DNA of 14,019 bases from Candidatus Parcubacteria bacterium (lineage in GTDB: Bacteria > Patescibacteriota > Minisyncoccia > Minisyncoccales > Minisyncoccaceae). The notes beneath the pieces were generated by a model. The model was not told the DNA's origin, ran no database searches, and was given only the letters and a program-made list of their open reading frames with translations. The stretch lies in assembly GCA_017992335.1 (NCBI GenBank), contig JAGOOU010000013.1, positions 1,277 to 15,295 on the forward strand, in the 5' to 3' direction. Position 1 is the first letter of the stretch; every line of letters begins with the position of its first letter. Positions 1 through 6,407 of this stretch are shown piece by piece. The translations under genes were made by a program, and so were the position numbers.

Positions 1-123
1 TTTACCTTCGTAAAGCATGCCTTCTTCCCAATCCATGACAAAAGGAACTAATTTGATTTGATTTTTTTGAGCAAGCTCTAAAGGAATTGACGAGCTTTCG
101 CCTGCTATAATTGTTGTTTTCAT
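1..123 (-). CDS. DegV-family (EDD fold) protein, N-terminal part only
   Basis: The first 41 codons of a leftward gene lie here and the rest is outside the window. The start ATG is at 123-121, 6 bases after the preceding DegV gene's stop. The sequence begins MKTTIIAGESSSIPLELAQ and continues into a KLVPFVMDWEEG stretch, which resembles the opening strand and helix of DegV/FakB proteins (usual pattern IVTDSxxDLP ... vPL.v). DegV proteins bind a fatty acid and act as FakB partners of fatty acid kinase. The usual TDS is replaced by GES, so ligand handling may differ. Position immediately behind a FakA-like and a FakB-like gene supports the family call, but 41 residues are too few to be sure. Confidence 0.6.
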   Translation of the reverse strand, partial: MKTTIIAGESSSIPLELAQKNQIKLVPFVMDWEEGMLYEGK

Positions 124-129
124 ATGTGT

Positions 130-909
130 TTATTCTTGACTCCAAGAAAGAACTAATGCTCCAGGACCAATGTGCCCTCCAATAGGCAAGCAAACCAAAC
201 TGCAAAAAGCAACATTAATATTTTTACTAATTAATAGTTCCTTTAATTTATTTGCTTCAGGCAAATCGTCAGCATGAGTAATTCCCGCTGTTATTTTTTT
301 ATTAAAATCTGCTTTTTTATTGAACTCTTCGAATAAAAGGGCAGAAAGTTCTTTGACTTTTTTTAAGGCAACAATTTTTAGTTTTCCGTTTGCTTCCAAC
401 CATTTTCCATTTTCATAAACGCCAACTAAAGTAATGTTCTTAAGATTGTTAGATAATATGTTTAATATTTCTTTGGTTTGCAGATTTTGCTTTATTAATT
501 CTACGGCTTTAAGAACAGTTAATCCTTCGCCAGCACTTCCATTTAAAGTGTCGAAAATATGAACTTTTTCACTAAGTTCTTTGGAAAGAAATTTCTTTGC
601 TTGAATAGCAGAATTATATGTTCCTGAAACTTTTGAAGAAATTGTAAAGCAAATTATTTCTTTATATTCTTTCAATTTTTCATTAAAAGCTTTGGCAAAA
701 TCATTTATGGATGGTTGAGAAGTTTTAACAAACTTTGTTTCACCAGCCTTCTCAGAGGCTCTCATTTTTTCATATATATTCCCTGGATATTTTCCCAAGT
801 CTCCTATATCAAGTTTAAACCTGACAAGAGAAATATCGTGTTCTTTTGCTAAATCATCTCCTAAATCAATTGCTTCGTCAGCAACAATACCAATATTTTT
901 TTCTTGCAT
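130..909 (-). CDS. DegV-family fatty-acid-binding protein (FakB-like)
   Basis: A 259-residue EDD-fold protein. FakB proteins hold a fatty acid in a buried pocket while FakA phosphorylates its carboxylate, giving acyl-phosphate. Visible DegV hallmarks are the N-terminal GIVADEAIDL strand-helix, KTSQPS near residue 62, the ISSKVSGTYNSA ligand loop near 92-103, DTLNGSAGEGL, and the C-terminal GGHIGPGALVLSW with the pocket-lining His-Gly-Pro-Gly. The open frame extends back to an ATG at 951, but the ATG at 909 is preferred: it lies 2 bases after the upstream stop and puts the first beta strand at the usual distance. Of the EDD domains here this one keeps the pocket motifs best, so it is the most likely functional FakB. 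The natural ligand cannot be read from the sequence. Confidence 0.87.
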   Translation of the reverse strand: MQEKNIGIVADEAIDLGDDLAKEHDISLVRFKLDIGDLGKYPGNIYEKMRASEKAGETKFVKTSQPSINDFAKAFNEKLKEYKEIICFTISSKVSGTYNSAIQAKKFLSKELSEKVHIFDTLNGSAGEGLTVLKAVELIKQNLQTKEILNILSNNLKNITLVGVYENGKWLEANGKLKIVALKKVKELSALLFEEFNKKADFNKKITAGITHADDLPEANKLKELLISKNINVAFCSLVCLPIGGHIGPGALVLSWSQE

Positions 910-911
910 TT

Positions 912-2681
912 TTATTTTACAATCCATCCCACTATTAAGCTTTCTGGACAAGCATTAATACTGGTTACGGGATCAGTAATTGTTACAAAAGAGATATCAG
1001 CTCTCTTATATTTTTTAAGGTATGCTTTAAGCTGTTCTGCTTGGTTCTCTTCTCCGCCATGAGCAATAACAGCTCTTATTCTTCCTCCTTTTTCTAGTTC
1101 TTTTTTTGTGACATGATTAATTCTTTTAAAAAGAATTTCAGCAAAATTATTACTTCTAGCTGGTCCAATTTTTACAATCCTGCCATCTTTGACTTGAGCT
1201 AAAATATGTTTATAGTCAAGCTTTTTCTTAAACCAACTATTGAACCATCGTTCTTCTTCCAAAACAAAACAAGTGTTTATTTTTGTTATTGTTTTTTCTA
1301 ATTTTGTTTTTATTTCTTTTACATTTCTATGTTCTTTTATCAGTTCAATTGCTTCGAGAATAAGGAGGGATTGACCAGCACTAATGTTTTTAGAATCGAT
1401 TATAAAAACCTTTTCCTGGTCAATTTGATTTAACATCGTTTTTGCTCTAAGGGCCGATTTATAATTATTCGAATATTTAGAGCTCGATACAATACACAAG
1501 ACCTTTTCAAACTTTTCTAATTGATTTTTGTAAGATTCAAAGAAAAATTCAGGAGAAATAGACTCTATTTTTGGCTTTTGAATTAATCCTTGTTTTTTCG
1601 CTTCTTTTATTTTTTCACAAACAGTATTGCCTGGCAAATTTTCTCCTTCCGGCCAGCTAATTTTAAAAGGAATTACTTCAATATCATAATGATCTATTAT
1701 CTTTGAAGTAAGGCCTGCTCTTTCATCAATTATTATACCAATAGAAACATCTTCAATCGATTTTTCTCCAATAACCTCTCTGGCCATATCCTGTATTTTT
1801 AAATTTTCAATATCCCCTATCTCCTTTATAATATCTCTTACTTCGTAAGGGCTATCAGTGTGAATATGTATTTTTGTTTTGTTTTTAATCTGAATTATAT
1901 CTAGACAGTTTCCCAAATAATTCAATTTGTTTTTAATTGTTTTTTCATTTTCATCTACGTTTTTTAGAAGAGCTACAACTTCATAACGATTAGAAAGAAT
2001 CTGAATAAATCTTTTTGTTCCAACTTCTTGTTTCTCAAAAGAAAATACTTTGGGAGAAGAGATGTCCTCTTGTTCTTTTAAAATATCTAAATATGTTTCT
2101 AAAATCATCAAAAAACCGAGGCCACCTGCATCGACAACCCCAGCTTTTTTAAGCAATTCCATTTTGTTAGGAGTATCTTCCAAAGCTTTATTAGCTTGCT
2201 CTAAGGATTTATAGAAAATATTAACAATATCTTTTTCTTTTTCAGATTCTTTTTTAAAAGACAGAGCAAAAGCTTCTACTACATCCAAAATAGTTCCTGC
2301 TCTTGGGTTTTGAATAGAGTCTTTAGCTCTTTCAAATCCTTTTTCAAAAGCAATGCCAATTGTTTTAGCATCAACTGTTTTTTCGTTTCCTAGAGCAGGG
2401 AAAAAACCAGCTAAAAATCCAGTATATATAATACCTGCATTACCCTGAGCTCCAGTTAAAGCTCCCTCTAAAACACTATTTGTTAATTCTTCAATTGAAG
2501 AAAACTCCTTATTTTCAATCTGTTCTTTTATGCCTTTTAATGTTGCGGCTAAATTATTTCCAGTATCTTGATCAGGAACTGGGAAAACATTAATTTTGTT
2601 GATTTGAGCCTTGTCTCTCTCTATTCTTTCACAGGAAAAGAGAATCATTTTTTTAAGCTCGTTTTGGTTTATTTCTTGCAT
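912..2681 (-). CDS. fakA: FakA-like fatty acid kinase (DhaL domain) fused to a DegV domain
   Basis: 589 residues. Residues 1-200 are a DhaL/DAK2 ATP-binding domain: NVFPVPDQDTGNN at 31-43 carries the Mg-binding aspartates D37 and D39 (the family's PDGDTG has become PDQDTG), followed by GALTGAQGNAG, RAGTILDVVEA and GVVDAGGLGFL. Residues 220-305 resemble the FakA middle domain, with IHIHT (H272, H274) followed by a KIQDMARE stretch. From about 312 to the end the chain looks like DegV: GIIIDERAGLTSKI, VSSSKYSNNYKSA and IIDSKNISAGQSL. The ligand loop has lost its SGT, and the terminal GPG motif is replaced by NACPESLIVGW, so this domain probably docks rather than binds lipid. FakA transfers ATP phosphate to FakB-bound fatty acid. 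Canonical FakA is about 550 residues; its own C-terminal domain may be a distant relative of this part, so fusion versus divergence is open. Confidence 0.87.
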   Translation of the reverse strand: MQEINQNELKKMILFSCERIERDKAQINKINVFPVPDQDTGNNLAATLKGIKEQIENKEFSSIEELTNSVLEGALTGAQGNAGIIYTGFLAGFFPALGNEKTVDAKTIGIAFEKGFERAKDSIQNPRAGTILDVVEAFALSFKKESEKEKDIVNIFYKSLEQANKALEDTPNKMELLKKAGVVDAGGLGFLMILETYLDILKEQEDISSPKVFSFEKQEVGTKRFIQILSNRYEVVALLKNVDENEKTIKNKLNYLGNCLDIIQIKNKTKIHIHTDSPYEVRDIIKEIGDIENLKIQDMAREVIGEKSIEDVSIGIIIDERAGLTSKIIDHYDIEVIPFKISWPEGENLPGNTVCEKIKEAKKQGLIQKPKIESISPEFFFESYKNQLEKFEKVLCIVSSSKYSNNYKSALRAKTMLNQIDQEKVFIIDSKNISAGQSLLILEAIELIKEHRNVKEIKTKLEKTITKINTCFVLEEERWFNSWFKKKLDYKHILAQVKDGRIVKIGPARSNNFAEILFKRINHVTKKELEKGGRIRAVIAHGGEENQAEQLKAYLKKYKRADISFVTITDPVTSINACPESLIVGWIVK

Positions 2682-2722
2682 AAGTTAAAAAGAATACAAC
2701 TGTATTGTTTAAGAATTTAGTA

Positions 2723-3379
2723 TTATTTAATCTTTTTTTCTATGTCTTCAAGGATTCTAGCAGCAAGGTCTTTTCCTCCTAATCCAAAAGATAGTCCTAG
2801 GAATAAAACAATAAAAGCAATAAAGCCAATAAATGCAGCTAAAATTAATTCAGGAACTATTTTTAATTGATATAATATTGCTAAAACAGCTAAAATCCAT
2901 GCTCCTGAAGAAATAATGTCTCCAAGAATGCTAGAATAAGCTATTTTTTCTTTTTCCAAGCTTACAACAACGATTTTTTTAGAGAAATCAGCCAAGAATA
3001 CAGCGCAAATAAAAATAATCATGGCAATAAAGATGTTGGGAAAGTAATTTATAATCTCTTGGACAAAAGCATTCATTTGTTTTAAAGCTAAAATATCAAG
3101 AGAAATAGTTAAAAACAATAGGATAATAAAAGAATAAACTAAGTCTCCAAAAAATTTAGAAACATTAATCTGAGTATTATAACGGTCAAAAAAATCTTCC
3201 CAGCCTAATGTTTTAAGCATTTGATTTAGTCTAAGCCTTTTCAAGAATTCAATTGTGTAGTCTTTTATTTTAATTCCTACAAGGGTACCCAAAAGAAGAA
3301 TTAAAATAGCCCAGATTAGATTGGGCAAACTAAGAATCATGTTTTCAATAAAAGAGTTTATTAAATCTTGCATAAACAT
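2723..3379 (-). CDS. Membrane protein with MscS-type conserved TM helices
   Basis: 218 residues with about five hydrophobic segments (roughly 16-38, 78-98, 112-135, 155-172 and 175-198). The pattern of LPNLIWAILILLLGTLVG, a repeat-like second copy NYFPNIFIAMIIFICAVFLA, and the ending GLSFGLGGKDLAARILEDI matches the 'conserved TM helix' proteins related to mechanosensitive channels. No MscS beta domain follows, so it is a membrane-only version. A role in membrane tension or lipid state would suit its place between lipid genes, but that is inference. Start at 3379 (MFMQDL) or 3373 (MQDL) cannot be separated. The gap to the fakA-like gene is 41 bases and the gap to the CarS-like gene is 39 bases, the latter holding a long AT-rich hairpin. 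Confidence 0.75.
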   Translation of the reverse strand: MFMQDLINSFIENMILSLPNLIWAILILLLGTLVGIKIKDYTIEFLKRLRLNQMLKTLGWEDFFDRYNTQINVSKFFGDLVYSFIILLFLTISLDILALKQMNAFVQEIINYFPNIFIAMIIFICAVFLADFSKKIVVVSLEKEKIAYSSILGDIISSGAWILAVLAILYQLKIVPELILAAFIGFIAFIVLFLGLSFGLGGKDLAARILEDIEKKIK

Positions 3380-3381
3380 AA

Positions 3382-3413
3382 AATTAATATGTAATTATTC
3401 TTACATATTAATT
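3382..3413 (-). other. Perfect 13-bp AT-rich inverted repeat between carS-like and TM-helix genes
   Basis: AATTAATATGTAA (3382-3394) is the exact reverse complement of TTACATATTAATT (3401-3413), with a 6-base loop. It fills almost the whole 39-base gap. In the minus-strand transcript it would form a hairpin followed by TTTATG, ending close to the next start codon. It could be an mRNA processing or partial termination element, or a dyad operator. With only one G:C pair it is weak as an intrinsic terminator. Confidence 0.5.
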
Positions 3414-3418
3414 CTATA

Positions 3419-3979
3419 CTACCATTTGGCATTATGCAAGCCCAAATTATACCCAGTTCTATTAAAGAAAATATGTATGAAAAATGTCAAGACACACAAA
3501 GATAGCCAAAATTTTAATTCAAATTGCAATAATGGTTGAGTAAATATAAAAGCTCCGATTACATAATTAATTTGATCAAAAGGAACAAACATTGCTCCTG
3601 GTTTTAAGTTTAAGCGTCTTTTAATAAAAGCAAAAGATAAGTCGCCAAAAATAATACCTAGAGACAATAAAAATCCCAAGAAAAAGCCATTTATTTGGTC
3701 AAATGCATAAAATCCAATGGCTTGGTAATGCTCTAGACCTAAGAATTCATGGGTTTTTATTAAAAGTGGCATTAAAGTTGTGCAAACAATAATTTCTGAA
3801 ACAGCCCCTCTCCATGTTTTATGATCTCCTAAAATAGGCTTATTATTCAACGTCTTGCCCCCATCGATTGGTTTTCCTAATGATTTTAATATATTAAACC
3901 TATATGCTAAAGGAGGAGAAGCATTTCCTAAATAAGCTGCGCCAAAAAAATACATGCAAGATAATAAATAATATAACAT
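3419..3979 (-). CDS. carS: CarS-like CDP-lipid synthase (CDP-archaeol synthase family)
   Basis: 186 residues of polytopic membrane protein with the motifs of the CDP-archaeol synthase family: GNASPPLAYRF, KPIDGGKT (36-43), ILGDHKTWRG (49-58), FGDLSFAFIKRRL (111-123) and PFDQINYVIGA (133-143), and a closing GLHNAKW. In archaea CarS couples CTP to digeranylgeranyl-glycerol phosphate. In a bacterium with PlsY alongside, the probable job is making CDP-diacylglycerol in place of CdsA, at the cytoplasmic membrane. The gene begins 3 bases after the plsY stop, so the two are surely co-transcribed. The family call rests on several motifs and is firm; the substrate is inferred from context. No canonical CdsA is visible in the window. 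Confidence 0.88.
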   Translation of the reverse strand: MLYYLLSCMYFFGAAYLGNASPPLAYRFNILKSLGKPIDGGKTLNNKPILGDHKTWRGAVSEIIVCTTLMPLLIKTHEFLGLEHYQAIGFYAFDQINGFFLGFLLSLGIIFGDLSFAFIKRRLNLKPGAMFVPFDQINYVIGAFIFTQPLLQFELKFWLSLCVLTFFIHIFFNRTGYNLGLHNAKW

Positions 3980-3982
3980 ATG

Positions 3983-4582
3983 TTATTTAATAAACTTAGG
4001 TTCTGTGCCTTGTATTAATCTTTTAATATTTTCTCTATGTGCCCACCATATTAATATTATATATAGGAAGCTTAATATTAAGTATGCATAAGAATGAGTT
4101 TTCATCCAAAACAAAAAAGGTAGAGCAAGAACAATAATCAAGTTATTTAAGCTTATAATCTTAATTAACAAAAGCATTATTATCCATAATCCTAGAAAAA
4201 TTAATGAATACTTTAATCCTAATATCATAAATAATGTAGCAGCAACAGTTGAAACGCCTTTCCCTCCTTTAAAATTAAGCCAAACAGGGAAAATATGGCC
4301 AATTACTGGACATATTGATATTATTGCCATTTCCCATCCATAAATAGGAAAATACGGGGTTGCTATATATATAGGAAGAATAGCTTTAGAAACATCAAGT
4401 ATTCCTACTAATATTCCATATTTTAATCCAAGATTTCTGGCAACATTCGTTCCTCCAATATTGCCACTCCCCTTTTTTCTAACATCAATATTCTTTAATT
4501 TACCTATAATATAACCAAAAGGAATCGATCCTATTAAATAAGAAGCAATAATAAATACTAATAACATTGTTTGGTTTTGCAT
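3983..4582 (-). CDS. plsY: Glycerol-3-phosphate acyltransferase PlsY (acyl-phosphate dependent)
   Basis: 199 residues, the normal PlsY length, with several membrane spans and all three conserved motifs: SIPFGYIIGK ... RKKGSGNIGGTN (19-46), GHIFPVWLNFKGGKGV (95-110) and HRENIKRLIQGTE (182-194). PlsY transfers an acyl chain from acyl-phosphate to the sn-1 position of glycerol-3-phosphate, giving lysophosphatidate. The usual GNIGATN reads GNIGGTN. It lies downstream of tRNA-Pro and a parS-like site and just upstream of the CarS-like gene. No Shine-Dalgarno sequence is seen before the ATG at 4582. The neighbouring fatty acid kinase genes offer the matching acyl-phosphate supply. Confidence 0.96.
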   Translation of the reverse strand: MQNQTMLLVFIIASYLIGSIPFGYIIGKLKNIDVRKKGSGNIGGTNVARNLGLKYGILVGILDVSKAILPIYIATPYFPIYGWEMAIISICPVIGHIFPVWLNFKGGKGVSTVAATLFMILGLKYSLIFLGLWIIMLLLIKIISLNNLIIVLALPFLFWMKTHSYAYLILSFLYIILIWWAHRENIKRLIQGTEPKFIK

Positions 4583-4605
4583 ATTCTATATTATTTTTAT
4601 TTTAA

Positions 4606-4621
4606 TGTTTCACGTGAAACG
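4606..4621. other. parS-like ParB-binding site 1
   Basis: TGTTTCACGTGAAACG contains the 14-base palindrome GTTTCACGTGAAAC, which matches the conserved bacterial parS consensus TGTTNCACGTGAAACA except at the last base. It sits 1 base past the 3' CCA end of tRNA-Pro and 24 bases before the plsY start codon. Confidence 0.85.
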
Positions 4622-4622
4622 C

Positions 4623-4696
4623 TGGTCGGGATGCTGGGAATTGAACCCAGATAACAGACTCCCGAAGCCTGCATAATGCCATTATATTACATCCCG
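4623..4696 (-). tRNA. tRNA-Pro (anticodon CGG), CCA encoded
   Basis: Read on the minus strand: acceptor CGGGATG pairs with CATCCCG, T arm CTGGG-TTCAATT-CCCAG, anticodon arm CAGGC-TTCGGGA-GTCTG giving anticodon CGG with G37, and a D arm with GG in the loop but only about three pairs. The C1:G72 pair and discriminator A73 are typical of tRNA-Pro. The gene ends ACCA, so the CCA tail is encoded. It decodes CCG, a codon expected to be rare in such an AT-rich genome. Confidence 0.93.
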
Positions 4697-4698
4697 TG

Positions 4699-4734
4699 AT
4701 TCTGGCCAAAATATTTGTCCACATTGGCCAGAAT
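4699..4734. repeat. Perfect 10-bp inverted repeat abutting the tRNA-Pro 5' end
   Basis: ATTCTGGCCA (4699-4708) and TGGCCAGAAT (4725-4734) are exact reverse complements around a 16-base spacer. The stem ends 2 bases before the mature 5' end of tRNA-Pro. There is no T-run on either side, so it is not a standard intrinsic terminator. Its loop contains TGTCCACA, which is complementary to the neighbouring tandem repeats, so a competing fold is possible. Confidence 0.6.
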
Positions 4735-4738
4735 AATG

Positions 4739-4771
4739 AATGTGGACATAATGTGGACACAATGTGGACAT
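4739..4771. repeat. Three 11-bp tandem repeats with a TGTCCACA core
   Basis: Units AATGTGGACAT, AATGTGGACAC and AATGTGGACAT start at 4739, 4750 and 4761. A fourth, inverted copy TGTCCACATT lies at 4716-4725. On the minus strand each unit contains TGTCCACA, close to the DnaA box form TTGTCCACA known from actinobacteria; the inverted copy reads exactly TTGTCCACA (4715-4723). The 11-base spacing is about one helical turn, as expected for a protein-binding array. The last unit overlaps the 3' acceptor of tRNA-Ala, so local duplication of the tRNA end is an alternative origin. Confidence 0.6.
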
Positions 4772-4835
4772 GATGAGAATTGAACTCATGTATCTGCTAT
4801 GCGAAAGCAGTATTCTGCCACTGAATTACATGCCC
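4765..4835 (-). tRNA. tRNA-Ala (anticodon CGC), no encoded CCA
   Basis: Read on the minus strand: acceptor GGGCATG pairs with CATGTCC and contains the G3:U70 wobble that identifies alanine tRNAs. The D arm is ATTC-AGTGGCA-GAAT, the anticodon arm CTGCT-TTCGCAT-AGCAG (anticodon CGC), and the T arm ATGAG-TTCAATT-CTCAT. The discriminator is A73 and the following bases are CAT, so CCA must be added after transcription. The gene lies 57 bases after the stop of the CCA-adding enzyme. Confidence 0.93.
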
Positions 4836-4839
4836 TTTG

Positions 4840-4855
4840 CGTTTCACGTGAAACG
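4840..4855. other. parS-like ParB-binding site 2
   Basis: CGTTTCACGTGAAACG carries the full GTTTCACGTGAAAC core and is an 18-bp palindrome if G4839 and C4856 are included. It starts 4 bases from the mature 5' end of tRNA-Ala. Site 1 and site 2 share the 18-mer GTTTCACGTGAAACGCTG, suggesting one arose by duplication of the other. Confidence 0.85.
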
Positions 4856-4872
4856 CTGATTATTAGGCTAGC

Positions 4873-4894
4873 TAATGTTTCACGTGAAACATTA
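4873..4894. other. parS-like ParB-binding site 3 (perfect consensus)
   Basis: The core 4876-4891 reads TGTTTCACGTGAAACA, a full 16-base match to consensus parS, and the palindrome extends to 22 bp (4873-4894). Its right end includes the stop codon of the CCA-adding enzyme gene. Confidence 0.9.
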
Positions 4895-6391
4895 AGTAAC
4901 CCAATATTTTTCCTTTGTCATTTTATCCTCTTTAATTTCAACCTTTTCTATTTCTTTTTTAGCTTTTTTAGCTAATTCTGTAAGCTTTTCCTCTGTTAAT
5001 ATACTTAATTCTAATACTTGTTTGTTTAAATATTGCTTTGTGTTGTTTTTGGGCTCTTTTAATACTTGTTCTAATAAAATATCAAGAATTTGTCCTATTT
5101 TAGGCCCAGGCTCTATTTCGAGCATTTTTATAACATCATTACCATTAATTTTAAGAGTTTTAACAGAAATAGGGTCTTTAGATACTTTTTCGATCATATA
5201 CTTTAAGTGCCTTAATTTGTATGGTTCTGCTTTTGGGCACCCAGATCCAATTCTATCAGCCATTCTTAGTTTTAATAAATCATCCATGTTCTCAATCCCA
5301 GCGTTTTTAATTAATCTTCTTACTGAAGACTCTCCTACTTCTTCTACATTATAATAAAATAAATGATATCTTATTAAATTAACTATTCTATCAATGTCTT
5401 TTTTAGGGAATTTTAAGTTATTTAATGCTTTTTGAGCCATTTTAGAACTAATTATCTCATGATTATAAAAGGTAGCATTTTCCCCAGATCCTTTTTTAGT
5501 GCTTGGTTTGCCTATATCATGTAATAAAGCAGCCATTCTAATATATAAATTAAATGATTTTTTGGCTGAATAATTTAAGCATTCTAGATTATGTTTATAT
5601 ACATCATAAACATGATGCTTGTTTTGTGTAATATTAACACCTAGTTCTAGTTCTGGTAATATGTATTTTAATAGTTTTAATTTTCTTAATGATTCTATGC
5701 CTTTTGCTGCATTTTCATGCATGATTATCTTGATTAATTCGTCTTTTACTCTTTCTTTTGCTGATTTTTCTAATAAATAACTATACTTAATTATTGCTTT
5801 TTCAGTATCTTTATGGATTTTCCAATTATTGCCTAATGTACATTCAAATCTAATAGCTCTCATCATTCTCAAATAATCTTCAGAAAATCTTTGTTCTGCT
5901 AATCCTACAGTTCTGATTAATTTGTTTTCAATGTCTTTTTGACCATTAAATAAATCAATTATTTCATAAAAATCCCTAGAAATAGGGGAAATAGCAATAG
6001 CATTTATAGTAAAATCCCTACGTTTTAAGTCCTCGGCAATTGTTTTTGACCACTTTACTTGATCTGGATGCCTAGAATCAGAATATGTAGATTCAGATCT
6101 ATATGTAGTTATTTCAATAATTTCGTTTTGTTTTTTGTTTATAGGGAAAACAACGCCTACTGTGCCAAATTCATTTTCATAGAAAGTTTTAATACTCTTA
6201 TTTTCAAAAATATCTTGAATTTGCTTTGGAACAGCATTTGTAGCAATATCCCAATCAGAAGGCTCTTTTTGCATTAATATATCTCTTGTGCAACCTCCAA
6301 CAATATATGCTTCAAAATCAGCTTTTTTAAGTATATCTATGCACAAAAGAACGTGTTTAGGAATATTTAATTTTATTTTCTTAGTTTCCAT
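4892..6391 (-). CDS. cca: CCA-adding enzyme / tRNA nucleotidyltransferase (class II, HD domain)
   Basis: 499 residues. The nucleotidyltransferase head has VGGCTRDILM (31-40) and the metal-binding DWD (46-48), then RRDFTINA (124-131), the EDYLR nucleotide-recognition motif (171-175), RMMRAIRF (175-182) and KERVKDEL (212-219). An HD domain follows with LLHDIGKPS (HD at 291-292), NHE and RYHLFY. The enzyme adds or repairs the 3' CCA of tRNAs using CTP and ATP without a template; some relatives are poly(A) polymerases, but the EDxxR motif and context favour CCA addition. The next gene downstream, tRNA-Ala, has no encoded CCA, while tRNA-Pro does. The predicted promoter leaves a leader of only about 10 bases and no Shine-Dalgarno sequence. 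The stop codon overlaps parS-like site 3. Confidence 0.93.
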   Translation of the reverse strand: METKKIKLNIPKHVLLCIDILKKADFEAYIVGGCTRDILMQKEPSDWDIATNAVPKQIQDIFENKSIKTFYENEFGTVGVVFPINKKQNEIIEITTYRSESTYSDSRHPDQVKWSKTIAEDLKRRDFTINAIAISPISRDFYEIIDLFNGQKDIENKLIRTVGLAEQRFSEDYLRMMRAIRFECTLGNNWKIHKDTEKAIIKYSYLLEKSAKERVKDELIKIIMHENAAKGIESLRKLKLLKYILPELELGVNITQNKHHVYDVYKHNLECLNYSAKKSFNLYIRMAALLHDIGKPSTKKGSGENATFYNHEIISSKMAQKALNNLKFPKKDIDRIVNLIRYHLFYYNVEEVGESSVRRLIKNAGIENMDDLLKLRMADRIGSGCPKAEPYKLRHLKYMIEKVSKDPISVKTLKINGNDVIKMLEIEPGPKIGQILDILLEQVLKEPKNNTKQYLNKQVLELSILTEEKLTELAKKAKKEIEKVEIKEDKMTKEKYWVT

Positions 6392-6407
6392 TGATTAGTA
6401 TAAAAGT

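Noticed and set aside
910..951. Longer N terminus for the FakB-like protein (start at 951 or 927)
   Set aside because: It would overlap the end of the FakA-like gene and add residues before the first conserved strand; the ATG at 909 fits the family better.
2693..2706. AATACA-AC-TGTATT dyad between the TM-helix and fakA-like genes
   Set aside because: Six-base arms in AT-rich DNA are common by chance and no promoter is seen beside it.
4699..4734. Inverted repeat considered as a transcription terminator
   Set aside because: No T-run follows on either strand and a tRNA gene begins 2 bases away.
4699..4771. Short repeats considered as a CRISPR array
   Set aside because: Units are 11 bp with no spacers and no cas genes nearby.
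5022..5354. 110-codon plus-strand open frame opposite cca
   Set aside because: It lies wholly inside the well-supported cca gene on the other strand and its product looks like antisense of that gene.
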